Assembly (NCBI GenBank): GCA_904420095.1
Contig: CAJFUB010000037.1
Location: 1-32,396, forward strand
Length of the DNA: 32,396 bases
From: an uncultured Clostridia bacterium
Lineage (GTDB): Bacteria > Bacillota > Clostridia > UBA1212 > UBA1255
Direction: 5' to 3'
Shown here: one piece after another, positions 1-8,959 of the stretch
Layout: each line of letters opens with the position of its first letter
Position numbering within the stretch: position 1 is the stretch's first letter
Translations under genes and position numbers: made by a program
Notes under the pieces: model-generated
What the model was told of the DNA's origin: nothing
The model's database searches: none
What the model saw: only the letters and a program-made list of their open reading frames with translations

Positions 1-1
1 A

Positions 2-373
2 AATGAAATGCTCATGTACATGCGAAGCAGCAAAAAATACGGCAATGAAATCTCAATTAACGATCCGGTCGGCACCGATAAGGAAGGAAACGAGATCGTC
101 ATTATGGATCTGCTGTGCGACGACGATCTGTCCATGATTGAAGAGATCGACACGAGACTGCAGGCCGCGCGGCTTTACACCGTCATGTCGCGCGTGCTGA
201 CACCGCGGGAGATCGAAATCCTGGCGCTGCGCTATGGCCTCAGCGTTCCCGGAACGACGCGGGCAGAGCTCACGCAGCGGGAGGTGGGGAAAATATTGAA
301 CTGCTCGCGCTCCTATATCTCACGCCTGGAAAAACGGGCAATTGAAAAGCTGCGGAATACCATGGAGGAATAA
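2..373 (+). CDS. sigK: Sporulation RNA polymerase sigma factor, SigK-like, 5'-truncated by the window edge
   Basis: This is the C-terminal part of a sigma-70 family factor; the reading frame is open to the first base, so the N-terminus lies outside the window. The first visible residues (NEMLMYMR) match the end of region 2 of SigE/SigK proteins. The segment DPVGTDKEGNEI is very close to the corresponding part of Bacillus SigK and less like SigE. Region 4 follows, with a helix-turn-helix (LTQREVGKILNCSRSYISRLEKR) that reads the -35 element. By family knowledge SigK directs late mother-cell transcription during sporulation. The gene stops 15 bases from the end of the convergent phosphate cotransporter gene. 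SigE is the alternative, and the DKEGNEI segment argues for SigK. No inactive precursor or skin-element junction can be judged because the 5' half is missing. Confidence 0.8.
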   Translation, partial: NEMLMYMRSSKKYGNEISINDPVGTDKEGNEIVIMDLLCDDDLSMIEEIDTRLQAARLYTVMSRVLTPREIEILALRYGLSVPGTTRAELTQREVGKILNCSRSYISRLEKRAIEKLRNTMEE

Positions 374-388
374 ACGCAGCAGAAGCTT

Positions 389-2155
389 TCAGCGCAAGGC
401 GTATTTTTCCACATAATATTCGTAATCACGGCAGAATTCTCTGTTCTCGTTGCTTTTGATGCTGTTCAGATATGCATGCGTACCGAAGCTTTGGTGATCA
501 AGCTCAATGATTGCCACGGCGATATTGGAGCAGTGATCGGAAACACGTTCGTAATTATTGAGCAGGTCGGAAAGGATAAAACCCGTCTCAATCGTACATT
601 CTCCGTTCTGGAGACGCCGGACATGTCTGGATTTGATCTCCGATGTAATAAAATCGATCGCCTGCTCCAGCGGCTCTACTTTTTTCGCCGTTTCCACGCT
701 GTCCGTTTCAAATGCTTCCGTCGTCAGGGCCAGAATTTCTTCCAAAGCCTTCGTCAATGTCGTAAGCTCCTTTCTGGCCTCGGACGAGAAGGAAATTCCC
801 TTTTCATGGATTTCGTCGGCTGATTTTACCAGGTTTACGGCATGATCTCCGATTCGCTCCAGATCTCCGATGCAGTGAAGGAGCTTCGAGGTTGTGCGGC
901 TGTCCGAATCTGAAAGCTCTTTCCCGGATAGCTTTACGAGAAAAGAGCCGAGCCTGTCCTCGTAAGTATCCAGATCATTTTCGGTTTTTAAAACCTTTTC
1001 AACCTGTTTTTTATCATAATTCTGCAGCATTCGGAGTGCAAGAAGAATATTGTCCTGCGCTGTGCGCGCCATTTTAACGGTGAGATTGTTGCACTCAGAC
1101 GCTGCAAACGACGGCGTGTTCAGCAGACGCTCATCCAGAAATACGGGGGCCTTACTGGATTTTTTGCTTCCGGACTCGGTACGGATCACAAAATTGGCAA
1201 TTTTCTCCAGCTGCCTTGTGAACGGGAACAGGACCGCCGTCGTAACAATATTAAAAATACTGTGTGAAACGGCAATTTCGAACGGGCCGATCGTATTGCC
1301 GAGAAATTGAAGCGGATTCAGAAGATTCACACCGTAAATAACGCAGAGGAAAAGCATTGTTCCGATTAGATTAAAGGAAATATGGATCACGGAGACCTTC
1401 CGCGCATTTTTATTTACGCCGATGCTGGAAATCAGCGCCGTAACGCAGGTGCCGATATTCTGGCCCATAATGATGGGGATCGCCGTGCCGTATGTGACGC
1501 TCCCCGTCAGAGAAAGTGCCTGTAAAATTCCTACTGAAGCGGAGGAGCTCTGAATGATTGCCGTAAACACTGCGCCGGCCAGAACGCCCAGAAGCGGATT
1601 GCGGAAGGCCGTCATAAGCGAAACAAATGCAGGACTGTCCGCAAGCGGAGCTACGGCGTCTCCCATCATGTTCATACCTGCCATCAGCACCGCAAAACCG
1701 ATGCAGATGCTGCCCGCATCCTTTTTCCTGCTTTTACGGGAAAACATAATCAGCAAAATTCCGATCAGAGCGATGATCGGAGACAGGTTGGAAGGATTCA
1801 GCAGATTGATGACGGGATTTTCACTGTTGATTTCAGAAAGGCTTAAAATCCAGGCGGTGACGGTTGTACCGATATTGGAGCCCATAATAACGCCAATCGT
1901 CTGCCCGATTTCCATCAGGCCCGAGTTGACGAGGCCGACCAGCATTACGGTGACAGCGGAGGAGGACTGAATTGCAGCCGTAATTCCGAGGCCCAGCAGA
2001 AAGCTTTTGAAGGTGTTGGAGGTCATTTTCTTAAGAACCTGTTCCAGCCGCCCTCCGGCCAGCCGTTCCAATCCGGAGGACATGACATGCATTCCGAAAA
2101 GGAAGAAGGCCAGTCCTCCGAGCAGCGTGATCACCATAGTCCAGATATTATCCAT
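389..2155 (-). CDS. Na+/phosphate cotransporter family protein with C-terminal PhoU-like domain
   Basis: The 588-residue membrane protein imports or exports phosphate coupled to Na+ (NptA/YjbB type, Na_Pi_cotrans family). The first roughly 330 residues are hydrophobic and contain two inverted repeat halves, each with the family signature QSSSA (AAIQSSSAVTV near residue 62 and AIIQSSSASVG near residue 201). The remaining roughly 230 residues are helical and PhoU-like, with two DLERIGDHA/YERVSDHC-type metal-binding motifs. The gene starts 40 bases after phoR, with a GGGG ribosome site just upstream of the ATG, so it is probably the last gene of the pst-pho operon. Its position suggests regulation by phosphate. 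Whether it imports or exports phosphate cannot be told from sequence; the PhoU-like tail is typical of the YjbB group, for which export has been proposed. Confidence 0.88.
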   Translation of the reverse strand: MDNIWTMVITLLGGLAFFLFGMHVMSSGLERLAGGRLEQVLKKMTSNTFKSFLLGLGITAAIQSSSAVTVMLVGLVNSGLMEIGQTIGVIMGSNIGTTVTAWILSLSEINSENPVINLLNPSNLSPIIALIGILLIMFSRKSRKKDAGSICIGFAVLMAGMNMMGDAVAPLADSPAFVSLMTAFRNPLLGVLAGAVFTAIIQSSSASVGILQALSLTGSVTYGTAIPIIMGQNIGTCVTALISSIGVNKNARKVSVIHISFNLIGTMLFLCVIYGVNLLNPLQFLGNTIGPFEIAVSHSIFNIVTTAVLFPFTRQLEKIANFVIRTESGSKKSSKAPVFLDERLLNTPSFAASECNNLTVKMARTAQDNILLALRMLQNYDKKQVEKVLKTENDLDTYEDRLGSFLVKLSGKELSDSDSRTTSKLLHCIGDLERIGDHAVNLVKSADEIHEKGISFSSEARKELTTLTKALEEILALTTEAFETDSVETAKKVEPLEQAIDFITSEIKSRHVRRLQNGECTIETGFILSDLLNNYERVSDHCSNIAVAIIELDHQSFGTHAYLNSIKSNENREFCRDYEYYVEKYALR

Positions 2156-2195
2156 TTTTCCCCATTAAACCCCTTGTTTTACAGAATTGCCATTT

Positions 2196-3893
2196 TCAGG
2201 CTTCTTTGGGGAATTGTATAATAAAAACGGATCCCTTGTCAATTTCACTTTTTACGGTGATTTCTGCGCCATGCAGGCGGGCGCCGTGCTTTACGATGGA
2301 AAGACCGAGCCCTGTCCCGCCGATTTCTTTTGAATGGCTTTTATCTACGCGGTAAAATCGTTCGAAAATCCGTTCCAGGTCTGCGGAGGGGATGCCGATT
2401 CCTGTATCCCGGATGGAAAATTTAACGAAATTTCGTCCATCCTGACATTCGTTCGCAATGTCTACGTACAGCTTTCCGCCTTCTTTATTGTACTTAATAG
2501 CATTTTCCCAGAGATTATAGATCATTTCAGTTAAAATCGGCCGGATTCCCATTATAACTGCTTTCTCTGTATGAATTTCGGAGGAAATGGCGCGGCGTTC
2601 CGCCTGGGCGCGCAGGGAATCGGCAACCTCTGATACGATTTCAGACAAATCTACGGGCTCCTTTGTAATTTCGCCGCCGTCCTCGTCCAGCTTTGAGAGC
2701 TTAATGATATCGTTGACCAGCGAAATGAGTCTTCCTGCCTCTTTGTAAATGTTTTCTGCAAAATGCGGCACGTCTTCCGGCTTGACAATCCCGTTTTTTA
2801 TGATTTCCGCATTTCCCGAGATAGAAGTCAGCGGCGTTTTCAGCTCATGGGAAACGTTTGCGGTAAATTCCCGCCGGAGCCGTTCCCGCTCGTTCTTTTC
2901 CGTAATATCCAGAATGATCAGCGTGGCGCCGATGACATCCTCCGTGTCGGCGGCGCGGACGGGGCTGGCAATCAGGCGATAGACCTTTCCGCCGATTTCC
3001 AGATCGACCTCTGACGGCTTCCCGGCAAGCGCGCTGTCTACGGAGTGCCGGAACACTTCGCTGCGGTTGAGCGTGAGCACGCTCTGCTTGTGCGGCACCT
3101 TATCGGCGTTCAGAATTTTCAGCGCGCTTGGATTGCAGGTGAGCACCTCTGCCATATGGCCGACAATCACAAGTCCTTCTGCCATGTTTTCCGTTATGGA
3201 TTCAAATTCCCGCCGGCGGCTGCGCAGCTCTTCCATTTGTCTTGCGATTTGTTTGTTCTGCGCGTCGATTTTTTCCAGCAGCGGAGCCAGCTCGTCGTAT
3301 GTTTCCGCATTTTCCGGATGCTCCAGATCGATTGCATTGATCGGTCTGATAATGGATTTTGAAATTCTTCCCGCAAAGACCGCAGCCAGAATCAGGGAAA
3401 CGATCAGGATCAGCAGGATGGGGGAGAGCATGACGACAACAACCGAAAGTACGGTATACTGCGTATCGGAAACGCGCAGCACGCTTCCGTCGTTCAGCTT
3501 TATTGCGTAGTAGATGATTTTTTCCATCTGCGTGCTGGAATAGCGCACGCTCTGGCCGCTTCCGCTTTCCAGCGCTTCCCGAAATTCTTCGCGGTCCGCA
3601 TGGCTTTCCAGCTTCGCAGCATCCGTATAATTATCGTATAAAACGGTACCGTCTCCTGCAATCCACGTAATGCGGACATCTTCGCTGTGCCTGCGCGGAG
3701 AAGCGGAGAGCTCCTCCAGATACTGCGCGCCGGACGTTTCGATACCCTGGGCGACAAAAATCGCTTCGTTGCGGAACTCTTCCGCGCTTTTTTTGTTAAA
3801 GTAATAGTACAGCGCCCCTAATATACACACGATACAGGCCAGCCATACCGTGAGCGCTACGGCAAATATTCCGATAAAAATTTTTCTGTTCAT
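2196..3893 (-). CDS. phoR: Phosphate-responsive sensor histidine kinase PhoR
   Basis: The 565-residue inner-membrane kinase has TM1 (about residues 8-30), an extracytoplasmic region (31-147), TM2 (about 148-173), a linker with coiled-coil character, a PAS domain (about 228-335), the HisKA dimerisation helix with phospho-acceptor H349 in FTANVSHELKTPL, and a complete HATPase domain: N-box ENAIKYN around 464, G1 DTGIGIP around 496, G2 GGTGLGLS around 525. It presumably autophosphorylates under phosphate limitation and passes the phosphate to the PhoB-like regulator encoded just upstream. The short gap of two bases between the genes implies translational coupling. Identification as PhoR rests on domain order and on its place in the pst-phoU cluster; the substrate sensed is inferred from that context. 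Confidence 0.88.
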   Translation of the reverse strand: MNRKIFIGIFAVALTVWLACIVCILGALYYYFNKKSAEEFRNEAIFVAQGIETSGAQYLEELSASPRRHSEDVRITWIAGDGTVLYDNYTDAAKLESHADREEFREALESGSGQSVRYSSTQMEKIIYYAIKLNDGSVLRVSDTQYTVLSVVVVMLSPILLILIVSLILAAVFAGRISKSIIRPINAIDLEHPENAETYDELAPLLEKIDAQNKQIARQMEELRSRRREFESITENMAEGLVIVGHMAEVLTCNPSALKILNADKVPHKQSVLTLNRSEVFRHSVDSALAGKPSEVDLEIGGKVYRLIASPVRAADTEDVIGATLIILDITEKNERERLRREFTANVSHELKTPLTSISGNAEIIKNGIVKPEDVPHFAENIYKEAGRLISLVNDIIKLSKLDEDGGEITKEPVDLSEIVSEVADSLRAQAERRAISSEIHTEKAVIMGIRPILTEMIYNLWENAIKYNKEGGKLYVDIANECQDGRNFVKFSIRDTGIGIPSADLERIFERFYRVDKSHSKEIGGTGLGLSIVKHGARLHGAEITVKSEIDKGSVFIIQFPKEA

Positions 3894-3895
3894 GC

Positions 3896-4564
3896 TTATT
3901 CTCCGATTTTATAGCCGATCCCGCGTACCGTTTCTATGATTTCTCCTGCGGGCCCAAGCTTTTGCCGCAGCGTACGGATGTGTACATCTACGGTTCTGCT
4001 TTCGCCGTCAAAGCTGTAGCCCCAGATTTTATTCAGAATTACGTCTCTGGTGAGTACGATTCCTCTGTTCTCCAGCAAAAGGCAAAGCAGGTCGAACTCT
4101 TTCAGCGTCAGGCTGAGATCCTCTCCGTTTACACGGACGATATGCTTGGCGGGGCATACGTAAAGCTTTCCGAGCGTATATTCCGGATTGCGTTTTACGT
4201 CCTGCTCCGTCCGCCGCAGAAGCGCCTTGATCCGGGCGACCAGCTCCATCATTCCGAACGGCTTTGCGAGGTAATCGTCCGCGCCGCCGTTCAGGCCTAC
4301 CACCTTGTCGTATTCGCTGCTTTTTGCGGTAAGCATCATGACCGGGATTTTCTTCAGGGAAGACGCCCGGACCTTGCGCAGAATCTCCATTCCGTCTTCC
4401 TCCGGCAGCATTATATCCAGTAAAATCAGATCGGGCGTTTCTGTTTTCAGCGCGTTCCAGAAATCTGAGGGCTTTGCAAAGCCGCGCGCCTCAAATCCGA
4501 CGCTGTTTAAAGTATAGATTACCAGTTCTCGGATGCTGTCGTCATCCTCTATAAAATAAATCAT
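3896..4564 (-). CDS. phoB: Response regulator of the PhoB/PhoP type (OmpR family)
   Basis: The 222-residue regulator has a receiver domain with the acidic pocket EDDD at residues 6-9, phospho-acceptor D50 in LILLDIMLPEEDG, and the conserved Lys in MLTAK. A C-terminal winged helix follows, with the OmpR-type recognition helix region SRTVDVHIRTLRQKLG and the terminal wing ETVRGIGYKI. It probably binds phosphate boxes such as the one upstream of pstS. I chose the ATG at 4564 because the protein then begins at the first beta strand of the receiver fold and an AGGAG lies 11 bases upstream. The frame stays open to 4696, but that would overlap the end of phoU and add an unrelated N-terminus. Partner kinase is the adjacent phoR. 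Confidence 0.9.
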   Translation of the reverse strand: MIYFIEDDDSIRELVIYTLNSVGFEARGFAKPSDFWNALKTETPDLILLDIMLPEEDGMEILRKVRASSLKKIPVMMLTAKSSEYDKVVGLNGGADDYLAKPFGMMELVARIKALLRRTEQDVKRNPEYTLGKLYVCPAKHIVRVNGEDLSLTLKEFDLLCLLLENRGIVLTRDVILNKIWGYSFDGESRTVDVHIRTLRQKLGPAGEIIETVRGIGYKIGE

Positions 4565-4607
4565 TGCTTCATCTGCTCCTGTTCTGCTTTTCACATGCCG
4601 AAACCCA

Positions 4608-5249
4608 TTATAACAGCTTCTGGCCGGTAATGGAATACTGTACCCATTCTGCAATATTGACCGCGTGATCGCCGATTCGTTCGAGATATTTTGCAATCAT
4701 CAGAAGATCCAGACAGCTCACGTCGCCGTCTTTGATCAATATGAGCAGCTCATCCTTTACCTTTATAAAAAGCCGGTCTACAACGTCGTCGTATGCGGCG
4801 ACGGCTTTGGCAAGCTCCAGATCCTTTTTGACAAAGGAATCGATGCTGTCCGTTACCATCTTGATCGCGGCAGCCGCCATATCGCTGATATGCACCTTGC
4901 TTCTCAGATTTTCAAAGCGAATATGCATTGTGATATCGGAAATATCGGAGGCCTGGTCGCCGATCCGCTCCATGTCGGAGATCATTTTCAGCGCAGAGGA
5001 GATTTTGCGCAAATCGCCTGCCACGGGCTGCTGCTGAAGCAGGAGGCGCATACAGAGATTTTCAATATCGCGTTCCTTCTGATCGATTTCCCGCTCGGTC
5101 TCATGCACTTTGTTAAATTGTACTTTGTCGTCATCGTTCCCATAAAGCAAAGCGTTTATGGCGATCGTAATCGCCTGCTCGCAGAGCGCTCCCATCGTGA
5201 TCAGCTCTGCGTTCAGTTTTTCGAGTTGTTCGTCGAAGCGGTTTCTCAT
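4608..5249 (-). CDS. phoU: Phosphate signalling and transport regulator PhoU
   Basis: The 213-residue all-helical cytoplasmic protein has the usual PhoU length. It consists of two three-helix bundles, each with a metal-binding signature: SDMERIGDQASDIS near residue 92 and ERIGDHAVNIAEW near residue 190. PhoU links the Pst transporter to the PhoR kinase and represses the regulon when phosphate is plentiful. The start codon overlaps the stop codon of pstB by one base (TAATG on the minus strand), which indicates tight translational coupling. The reading-frame order pstB-phoU-phoB-phoR supports the assignment. Confidence 0.94.
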   Translation of the reverse strand: MRNRFDEQLEKLNAELITMGALCEQAITIAINALLYGNDDDKVQFNKVHETEREIDQKERDIENLCMRLLLQQQPVAGDLRKISSALKMISDMERIGDQASDISDITMHIRFENLRSKVHISDMAAAAIKMVTDSIDSFVKKDLELAKAVAAYDDVVDRLFIKVKDELLILIKDGDVSCLDLLMIAKYLERIGDHAVNIAEWVQYSITGQKLL

Positions 5250-5998
5250 TATCCAAACCTCCCTGTTATATAATCTTCCGTCCGCTTATCGTCCGGCATG
5301 GAGAAAAGCTTCTCCGTCCCGCTGTACTCCACGATTTCTCCCAGCAGGAAAAATGCGGTGTTGTCGGAAATTCGCGCCGCCTGCTGCATATTATGCGTGA
5401 CCATAATGATCGTATAATCATTTTTCAGCGTCACGGCCAGATCCTCGATTTTTGAGGTGGAAATCGGATCCAAAGCGCTGGTTGGTTCGTCCATCAAAAG
5501 CACCTCCGGCTTTACGGCAAGCGCTCTGGCAATGCAGAGCCGCTGCTGCTGGCCGCCGGAGAGCCCCAGCGCGCTCTTCTTGAGGCGGTCTTTAATTTCG
5601 TCCCAGATTGCCGCCGCGCGCAGCGATTCCTCTACGATCTGATCTAATTTCACTTTGGACCGGATTCCGTGCGTGCGCGGACCGTATGCAATATTATCAT
5701 AAACCGTCATCGGAAACGGATTTGGCTTCTGAAAGACCATTCCCACACGCTTCCGGAGCAGGTTGATATCCATGCTTCCATAAATGTCCTCATTGTCCAG
5801 CAGCACCTTTCCCGTGATGCGGCAGCCCTCTACCAGATCGTTCATCCGGTTCAGCGTCTTGAGCAGCGTCGATTTTCCGCAGCCGGAGGGGCCGATAAAC
5901 GCTGTGATCTGTCTTTCCGGTAAAACGATGTTGATATTCTTCAGCGCCTGAAACGCGCCGTAATAAAGATCAAGATTTTCAATTACGAATTTGTTCAA
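5249..5998 (-). CDS. pstB: Phosphate ABC transporter ATP-binding subunit PstB
   Basis: The 249-residue ATPase carries Walker A (GPSGCGKST), a Q-loop, the ABC signature LSGGQQQRL, Walker B ([12 protein letters not shown]) and the switch histidine in MVTHNMQQ. PstB energises phosphate import through PstA and PstC. Length and motifs match the family closely, including the PstB-type NRMNDL segment after Walker A. It begins five bases after pstA and overlaps the start of phoU by one base, so the four transport genes and phoU are translated as a block. Confidence 0.96.
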   Translation of the reverse strand: MNKFVIENLDLYYGAFQALKNINIVLPERQITAFIGPSGCGKSTLLKTLNRMNDLVEGCRITGKVLLDNEDIYGSMDINLLRKRVGMVFQKPNPFPMTVYDNIAYGPRTHGIRSKVKLDQIVEESLRAAAIWDEIKDRLKKSALGLSGGQQQRLCIARALAVKPEVLLMDEPTSALDPISTSKIEDLAVTLKNDYTIIMVTHNMQQAARISDNTAFFLLGEIVEYSGTEKLFSMPDDKRTEDYITGRFG

Positions 5999-6003
5999 GG
6001 ATG

Positions 6004-6882
6004 TCAGCCTCCCTTTGCTGTAATTTTACGTGAGATAAATGTGGAAAGGGCGTTAATCGCTACGACTAGGACCAGCAGGATCACCGCCGTCGCATAGGCC
6101 TCCTCCATATACAGTCCTTCGTTTAAAAGCGCATACATGTGTACCGCCAGTGTTCTCCCCGAGCCCATGAGGCTTTCCGGGATCCCAGCAACCGTTCCGG
6201 AGGTATAGATGAGCGCTGCCGTTTCTCCCACGATTCTGCCGATCGAAAGAATGACTCCGGCCAGAATGCCGGGAACTGCCGAGGGCAGAACAATACGGAA
6301 AACAGTTCTGAGCCGGCCCGCGCCAAGTCCAAAGCTGCCCTCCCGATAGGCGTCGGGAACGGACAGGAGCGCTTCCTCGGTCGTCCGCATAATTGTAGGC
6401 AGCACCATGATCGACATGGTGAGCGCGCCGGCCAGCATGGAATAATCAAATCCGCAGGCCAGCACAAAGAAGAGCTGCCCAAAGAGGCCGTATACGATCG
6501 AGGGGATTCCCGCCAGCGTTTCCGTCGTAGTGCGCACGACGCCGACGAGCTTATTGCCCTTTTTGGCGTATTCTGTCATATAAATCGCAGAAAAAATCCC
6601 GATCGGCCCCGCAATGAGCAGAGACAGCAGCGTGATGATCAGGGTGTTGATCAGCGCGGGCATCATGGAGGAGTTCTCCGTACTGTATTCCCAGGCAAAC
6701 AGCCCCGCGTTCAGATTCGGAATGCCTTTTACTAAAATATATACAACCAGAGAGATTACCAGCGCCGCCGTAATGAGCGCGGACAGGGAGACAAGCACAA
6801 GCAGGAGCAGCGATCCGGGTTTTCTCTTGTAGGAAGCCAGCTTCTGCCGGAACGTCCGTTTATTTATCATCGTTTGCGTCAT
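6004..6882 (-). CDS. pstA: Phosphate ABC transporter permease PstA
   Basis: The 292-residue inner-membrane permease has about six transmembrane segments, the first at residues 22-50. The cytoplasmic coupling loop contains the EAA-type motif [25 protein letters not shown], which contacts PstB. The conserved segment [13 protein letters not shown] is typical of PstA/PstC permeases. It forms a heterodimeric channel with PstC. The gene starts two bases after the stop of pstC, consistent with one operon. Distinction from PstC rests on gene order and on the shorter N-terminus. Confidence 0.94.
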   Translation of the reverse strand: MTQTMINKRTFRQKLASYKRKPGSLLLLVLVSLSALITAALVISLVVYILVKGIPNLNAGLFAWEYSTENSSMMPALINTLIITLLSLLIAGPIGIFSAIYMTEYAKKGNKLVGVVRTTTETLAGIPSIVYGLFGQLFFVLACGFDYSMLAGALTMSIMVLPTIMRTTEEALLSVPDAYREGSFGLGAGRLRTVFRIVLPSAVPGILAGVILSIGRIVGETAALIYTSGTVAGIPESLMGSGRTLAVHMYALLNEGLYMEEAYATAVILLVLVVAINALSTFISRKITAKGG

Positions 6883-6883
6883 G

Positions 6884-7732
6884 TTATTTATCCTTCCTTT
6901 TAATCAGCGAAAACGTCAGATTGATAATCAATATAAATACGAACAGTACGACGCCGGTCGCCAGCAGCACTTCTCGGTGCAGATCCTGCGCATACCCCAT
7001 TTCCATTACGATATTTGTCGTCAGCGTGCGGACACCGGAGAAAATGCTTTCCGGTATGACGGCCTGGTTTCCCGCGACCATCATGACGGCCATCGTTTCT
7101 CCGATTGCTCTGCCGACGCCCAGGATTACGCCTGCCGTAATTCCCGATTTTGCTGCGGGCACTACCGTTTTAAAAACGCTTCGCTCGTGCGTGGCGCCCA
7201 GCGCCAGCGCGCCCTCATAATAGCTTCTCGGCACAGCGCGGATTGAGGACTCGGCGACGCCGACAATTGTCGGCAGGATCATAATGCCAAGGAGTACGCT
7301 TGCGGTCAGCACGCTTTTCCCGCTCCCTCCAAACAGATCCTGCATGATCGGAACAATCACCACCAGACCGAAAAATCCGTACACGATAGAGGGAATGCCG
7401 GCCATCAGCTCTACGGCGGGCTTCAATATTTTATACAGCTTCTTAGGGCAGAATTCGGCCAGAAATACGGCGCACAGAATCCCGATCGGCACGCCGATGA
7501 TAATTGCTCCGGCCGTAACATAAATGCTTCCGACGATCATGGGCAGAATTCCGAATCGGTTGCTGAGCGGCGACCAGTCCGTGCCAAACAGAAATTTCAG
7601 CGGTCCGACCTCGGCAATTGCGGGCAGGCCGTTGGCAAACAGAAAAATACAGATGAGCGCCACGGCCAGAATCGATGTACACGCCGCAATTAAAAACAAA
7701 ATTTTCATTCCTGTTTCTTTTATGTTCTTCAT
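6884..7732 (-). CDS. pstC: Phosphate ABC transporter permease PstC
   Basis: The 282-residue permease has an N-terminal membrane segment (about 9-33), an extracytoplasmic stretch, then the core transmembrane domain with [16 protein letters not shown] and the coupling-loop motif AESSIRAVPRSYYEGALALGATHERSV. The start is supported by AGGAGA seven bases upstream of the ATG. It is separated from pstS by 106 bases that hold a stem-loop with a T-run on the coding strand, so permease mRNA is expected to be less abundant than pstS mRNA. Confidence 0.94.
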   Translation of the reverse strand: MKNIKETGMKILFLIAACTSILAVALICIFLFANGLPAIAEVGPLKFLFGTDWSPLSNRFGILPMIVGSIYVTAGAIIIGVPIGILCAVFLAEFCPKKLYKILKPAVELMAGIPSIVYGFFGLVVIVPIMQDLFGGSGKSVLTASVLLGIMILPTIVGVAESSIRAVPRSYYEGALALGATHERSVFKTVVPAAKSGITAGVILGVGRAIGETMAVMMVAGNQAVIPESIFSGVRTLTTNIVMEMGYAQDLHREVLLATGVVLFVFILIINLTFSLIKRKDK

Positions 7733-7786
7733 ATCGTTTCTCCTGCTGTTAACAGCGTATTAACTGCATTTTAACGGTGCGGATTT

Positions 7787-7815
7787 AAAAATTGCCGCCT
7801 GCCGCAGGGGCAGGC
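7787..7815 (-). terminator. Stem-loop with T-run between pstS and pstC
   Basis: On the coding (minus) strand GCCTGCC pairs with GGCAGGC around a five-base loop, followed four bases later by TTTTT. It lies inside the pst operon, so it probably acts as a partial terminator or as a 3' stabiliser that gives the binding protein an excess over the permeases, as is known for other ABC operons. Confidence 0.65.
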
Positions 7816-7838
7816 AGCGGGATGACAGGGGGGTCGGA

Positions 7839-8708
7839 TTATTCGCTGAGCTCCGACCATTTCGTGATATTTCCGGTATAAATGTCTTTCACCTGTGCGC
7901 TTGTCATTGCGCTGACTGCGCAGTCGTTATTTACGATGACTGCGATTCCGTCGATAGCGATTACCGTAGGTGTTGCGCCGCTTTCGATTTCGCTGTCTTT
8001 CAGCTCTCTGGAGGCCATGCCGATGTCGCATGTTCCGTCGATCACGCCGTTGATCCCGGACGTGGAATCGTTCTGCTGGAGCTGAATATCAAGCTCGCTG
8101 TTAATCGCGTTGTAAGCCTCAATCAGTTTTTCCATCAGAGGCGAAATGGAGGACGAGCCTGCAACCTTCAGCGTGCCGGTGGGATTCGTACCCTCAAACG
8201 GGCCGTTGTTGCCTTCGCTGATGTAGCCGTTCTCTTCTACAACCGTTTGTCCCTCTTCGCTCATAATGTAATTGATAAAATCCTGAGCGGCTGCGCTGGG
8301 TTCTCCCATTGTCGCGATATTGAACGGTCTGGAAACCTTGTACGATCCGTTTTTCACGTTTTCGACCGTAGCTTCTACGCCGTCAATGCTGAGCGCCTTG
8401 ACCTTGCTGCTGTCTAAGGAGCCAAGCGAGATATATCCAATCGCATTTTTATTGCCTTCTACGGAGGTCATCATAACCGCGGTGCTGTTGGATTCCTCTG
8501 CCGTTTTAATGGTTTTGTCTTCCTTCTCTCCATCTGCGTTTTCTTCCTCGATCCCGAACAGCTCGATAAAAGCGCCGCGCGTTCCCGAGCCGGATTCTCT
8601 CGTGATTACTGTGATTGCATCGTCGCCGGCGCCACTCCCGGAATTACATCCGGCAAATACGCCTACACACATCAGACCGGCGATCAAAGCACATATTGTT
8701 TTCTTCAT
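7839..8708 (-). CDS. pstS: Phosphate-binding lipoprotein PstS with circularly permuted domain order
   Basis: The 289-residue protein binds phosphate outside the membrane and delivers it to PstC/PstA. It has a lipoprotein signal (KK..., hydrophobic core, FAGC with C21 as lipid site). Every PstS segment is present, but in swapped order. Residues 31-170 are what is normally the second half: SGSGTRGAF, then NAIGYISLGSL, GVEATVENVKNG and the final DFINYIMSEEGQ...GYI. Residues 178-289 are what is normally the first half: GTLKVAGSSSISPLMEKL, CDIGMASRELK, VIAIDGIAVIVN, ending in IYTGNITKWSEL. The start at 8708 has an AGGTG site and begins directly at the signal peptide; the frame is open upstream to 8825 but without signal-like sequence. 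First gene of the operon, behind a PhoB-box-like promoter. Confidence 0.92.
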   Translation of the reverse strand: MKKTICALIAGLMCVGVFAGCNSGSGAGDDAITVITRESGSGTRGAFIELFGIEEENADGEKEDKTIKTAEESNSTAVMMTSVEGNKNAIGYISLGSLDSSKVKALSIDGVEATVENVKNGSYKVSRPFNIATMGEPSAAAQDFINYIMSEEGQTVVEENGYISEGNNGPFEGTNPTGTLKVAGSSSISPLMEKLIEAYNAINSELDIQLQQNDSTSGINGVIDGTCDIGMASRELKDSEIESGATPTVIAIDGIAVIVNNDCAVSAMTSAQVKDIYTGNITKWSELSE

Positions 8709-8759
8709 TTTGTTCACCTCGTAATTTGTTTTGGATCCGCTTCCCGGATTCCGCTTTGA

Positions 8760-8814
8760 ATTGTAAAACGACTGCGTTAAGCCTGTAAGCCTTCGTTTGT
8801 TAAATCCGGGTAAA
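8760..8814 (-). promoter_or_regulatory. pstS promoter with PhoB/PhoP-box-like hexamers
   Basis: Read on the minus strand, hexamers TTTACC (8814-8809), TTAACA (8803-8798), TTAACG (8780-8775) and TTTACA (8767-8762) resemble the TTAACA repeats bound by Gram-positive PhoP; the first two are exactly 11 bases apart. A -10 hexamer TACAAT lies at 8765-8760 and has no good -35 at 17 bases, as expected for an activator-dependent promoter. This supports phosphate control of the operon. Confidence 0.55.
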
Positions 8815-8852
8815 ATCGGCTGCATTTTTAGCCGCGCGTTCCGGTTCTATTT

Positions 8853-8865
8853 TTTACAATGTAAA
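8853..8865. promoter_or_regulatory. Palindrome TTTACAATGTAAA between pstS and the lipoprotein gene
   Basis: A perfect 13-base dyad with the TACA/TGTA half-sites also seen at the lipoprotein promoter 100 bases downstream. It lies about 65 bases upstream of that promoter's -35 hexamer. A possible second binding site for the same regulator. Confidence 0.35.
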
Positions 8866-8928
8866 GAAAAGAATACGAAGGAAAAGAAAAATAAATAAAT
8901 CGGAAACAAATTATTATTATTTACCTTG

Positions 8929-8957
8929 TTGACAGAGCGCCTCTGCGGATTTATATA
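8929..8957 (+). promoter_or_regulatory. Promoter of the glycosidase-like lipoprotein gene
   Basis: TTGACA (8929-8934), a 17-base spacer and TATATA (8952-8957). The predicted transcription start, near 8964, falls inside the TTACATATGTAA dyad. Confidence 0.7.
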
Positions 8958-8959
8958 TA

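Noticed and set aside
4565..4696. N-terminal extension of the response regulator
   Set aside because: It would overlap phoU and the receiver fold starts at the ATG at 4564, which has a ribosome site.
8709..8825. N-terminal extension of PstS
   Set aside because: The signal peptide begins at 8708 with an AGGTG site; the extension lies over the promoter and boxes.
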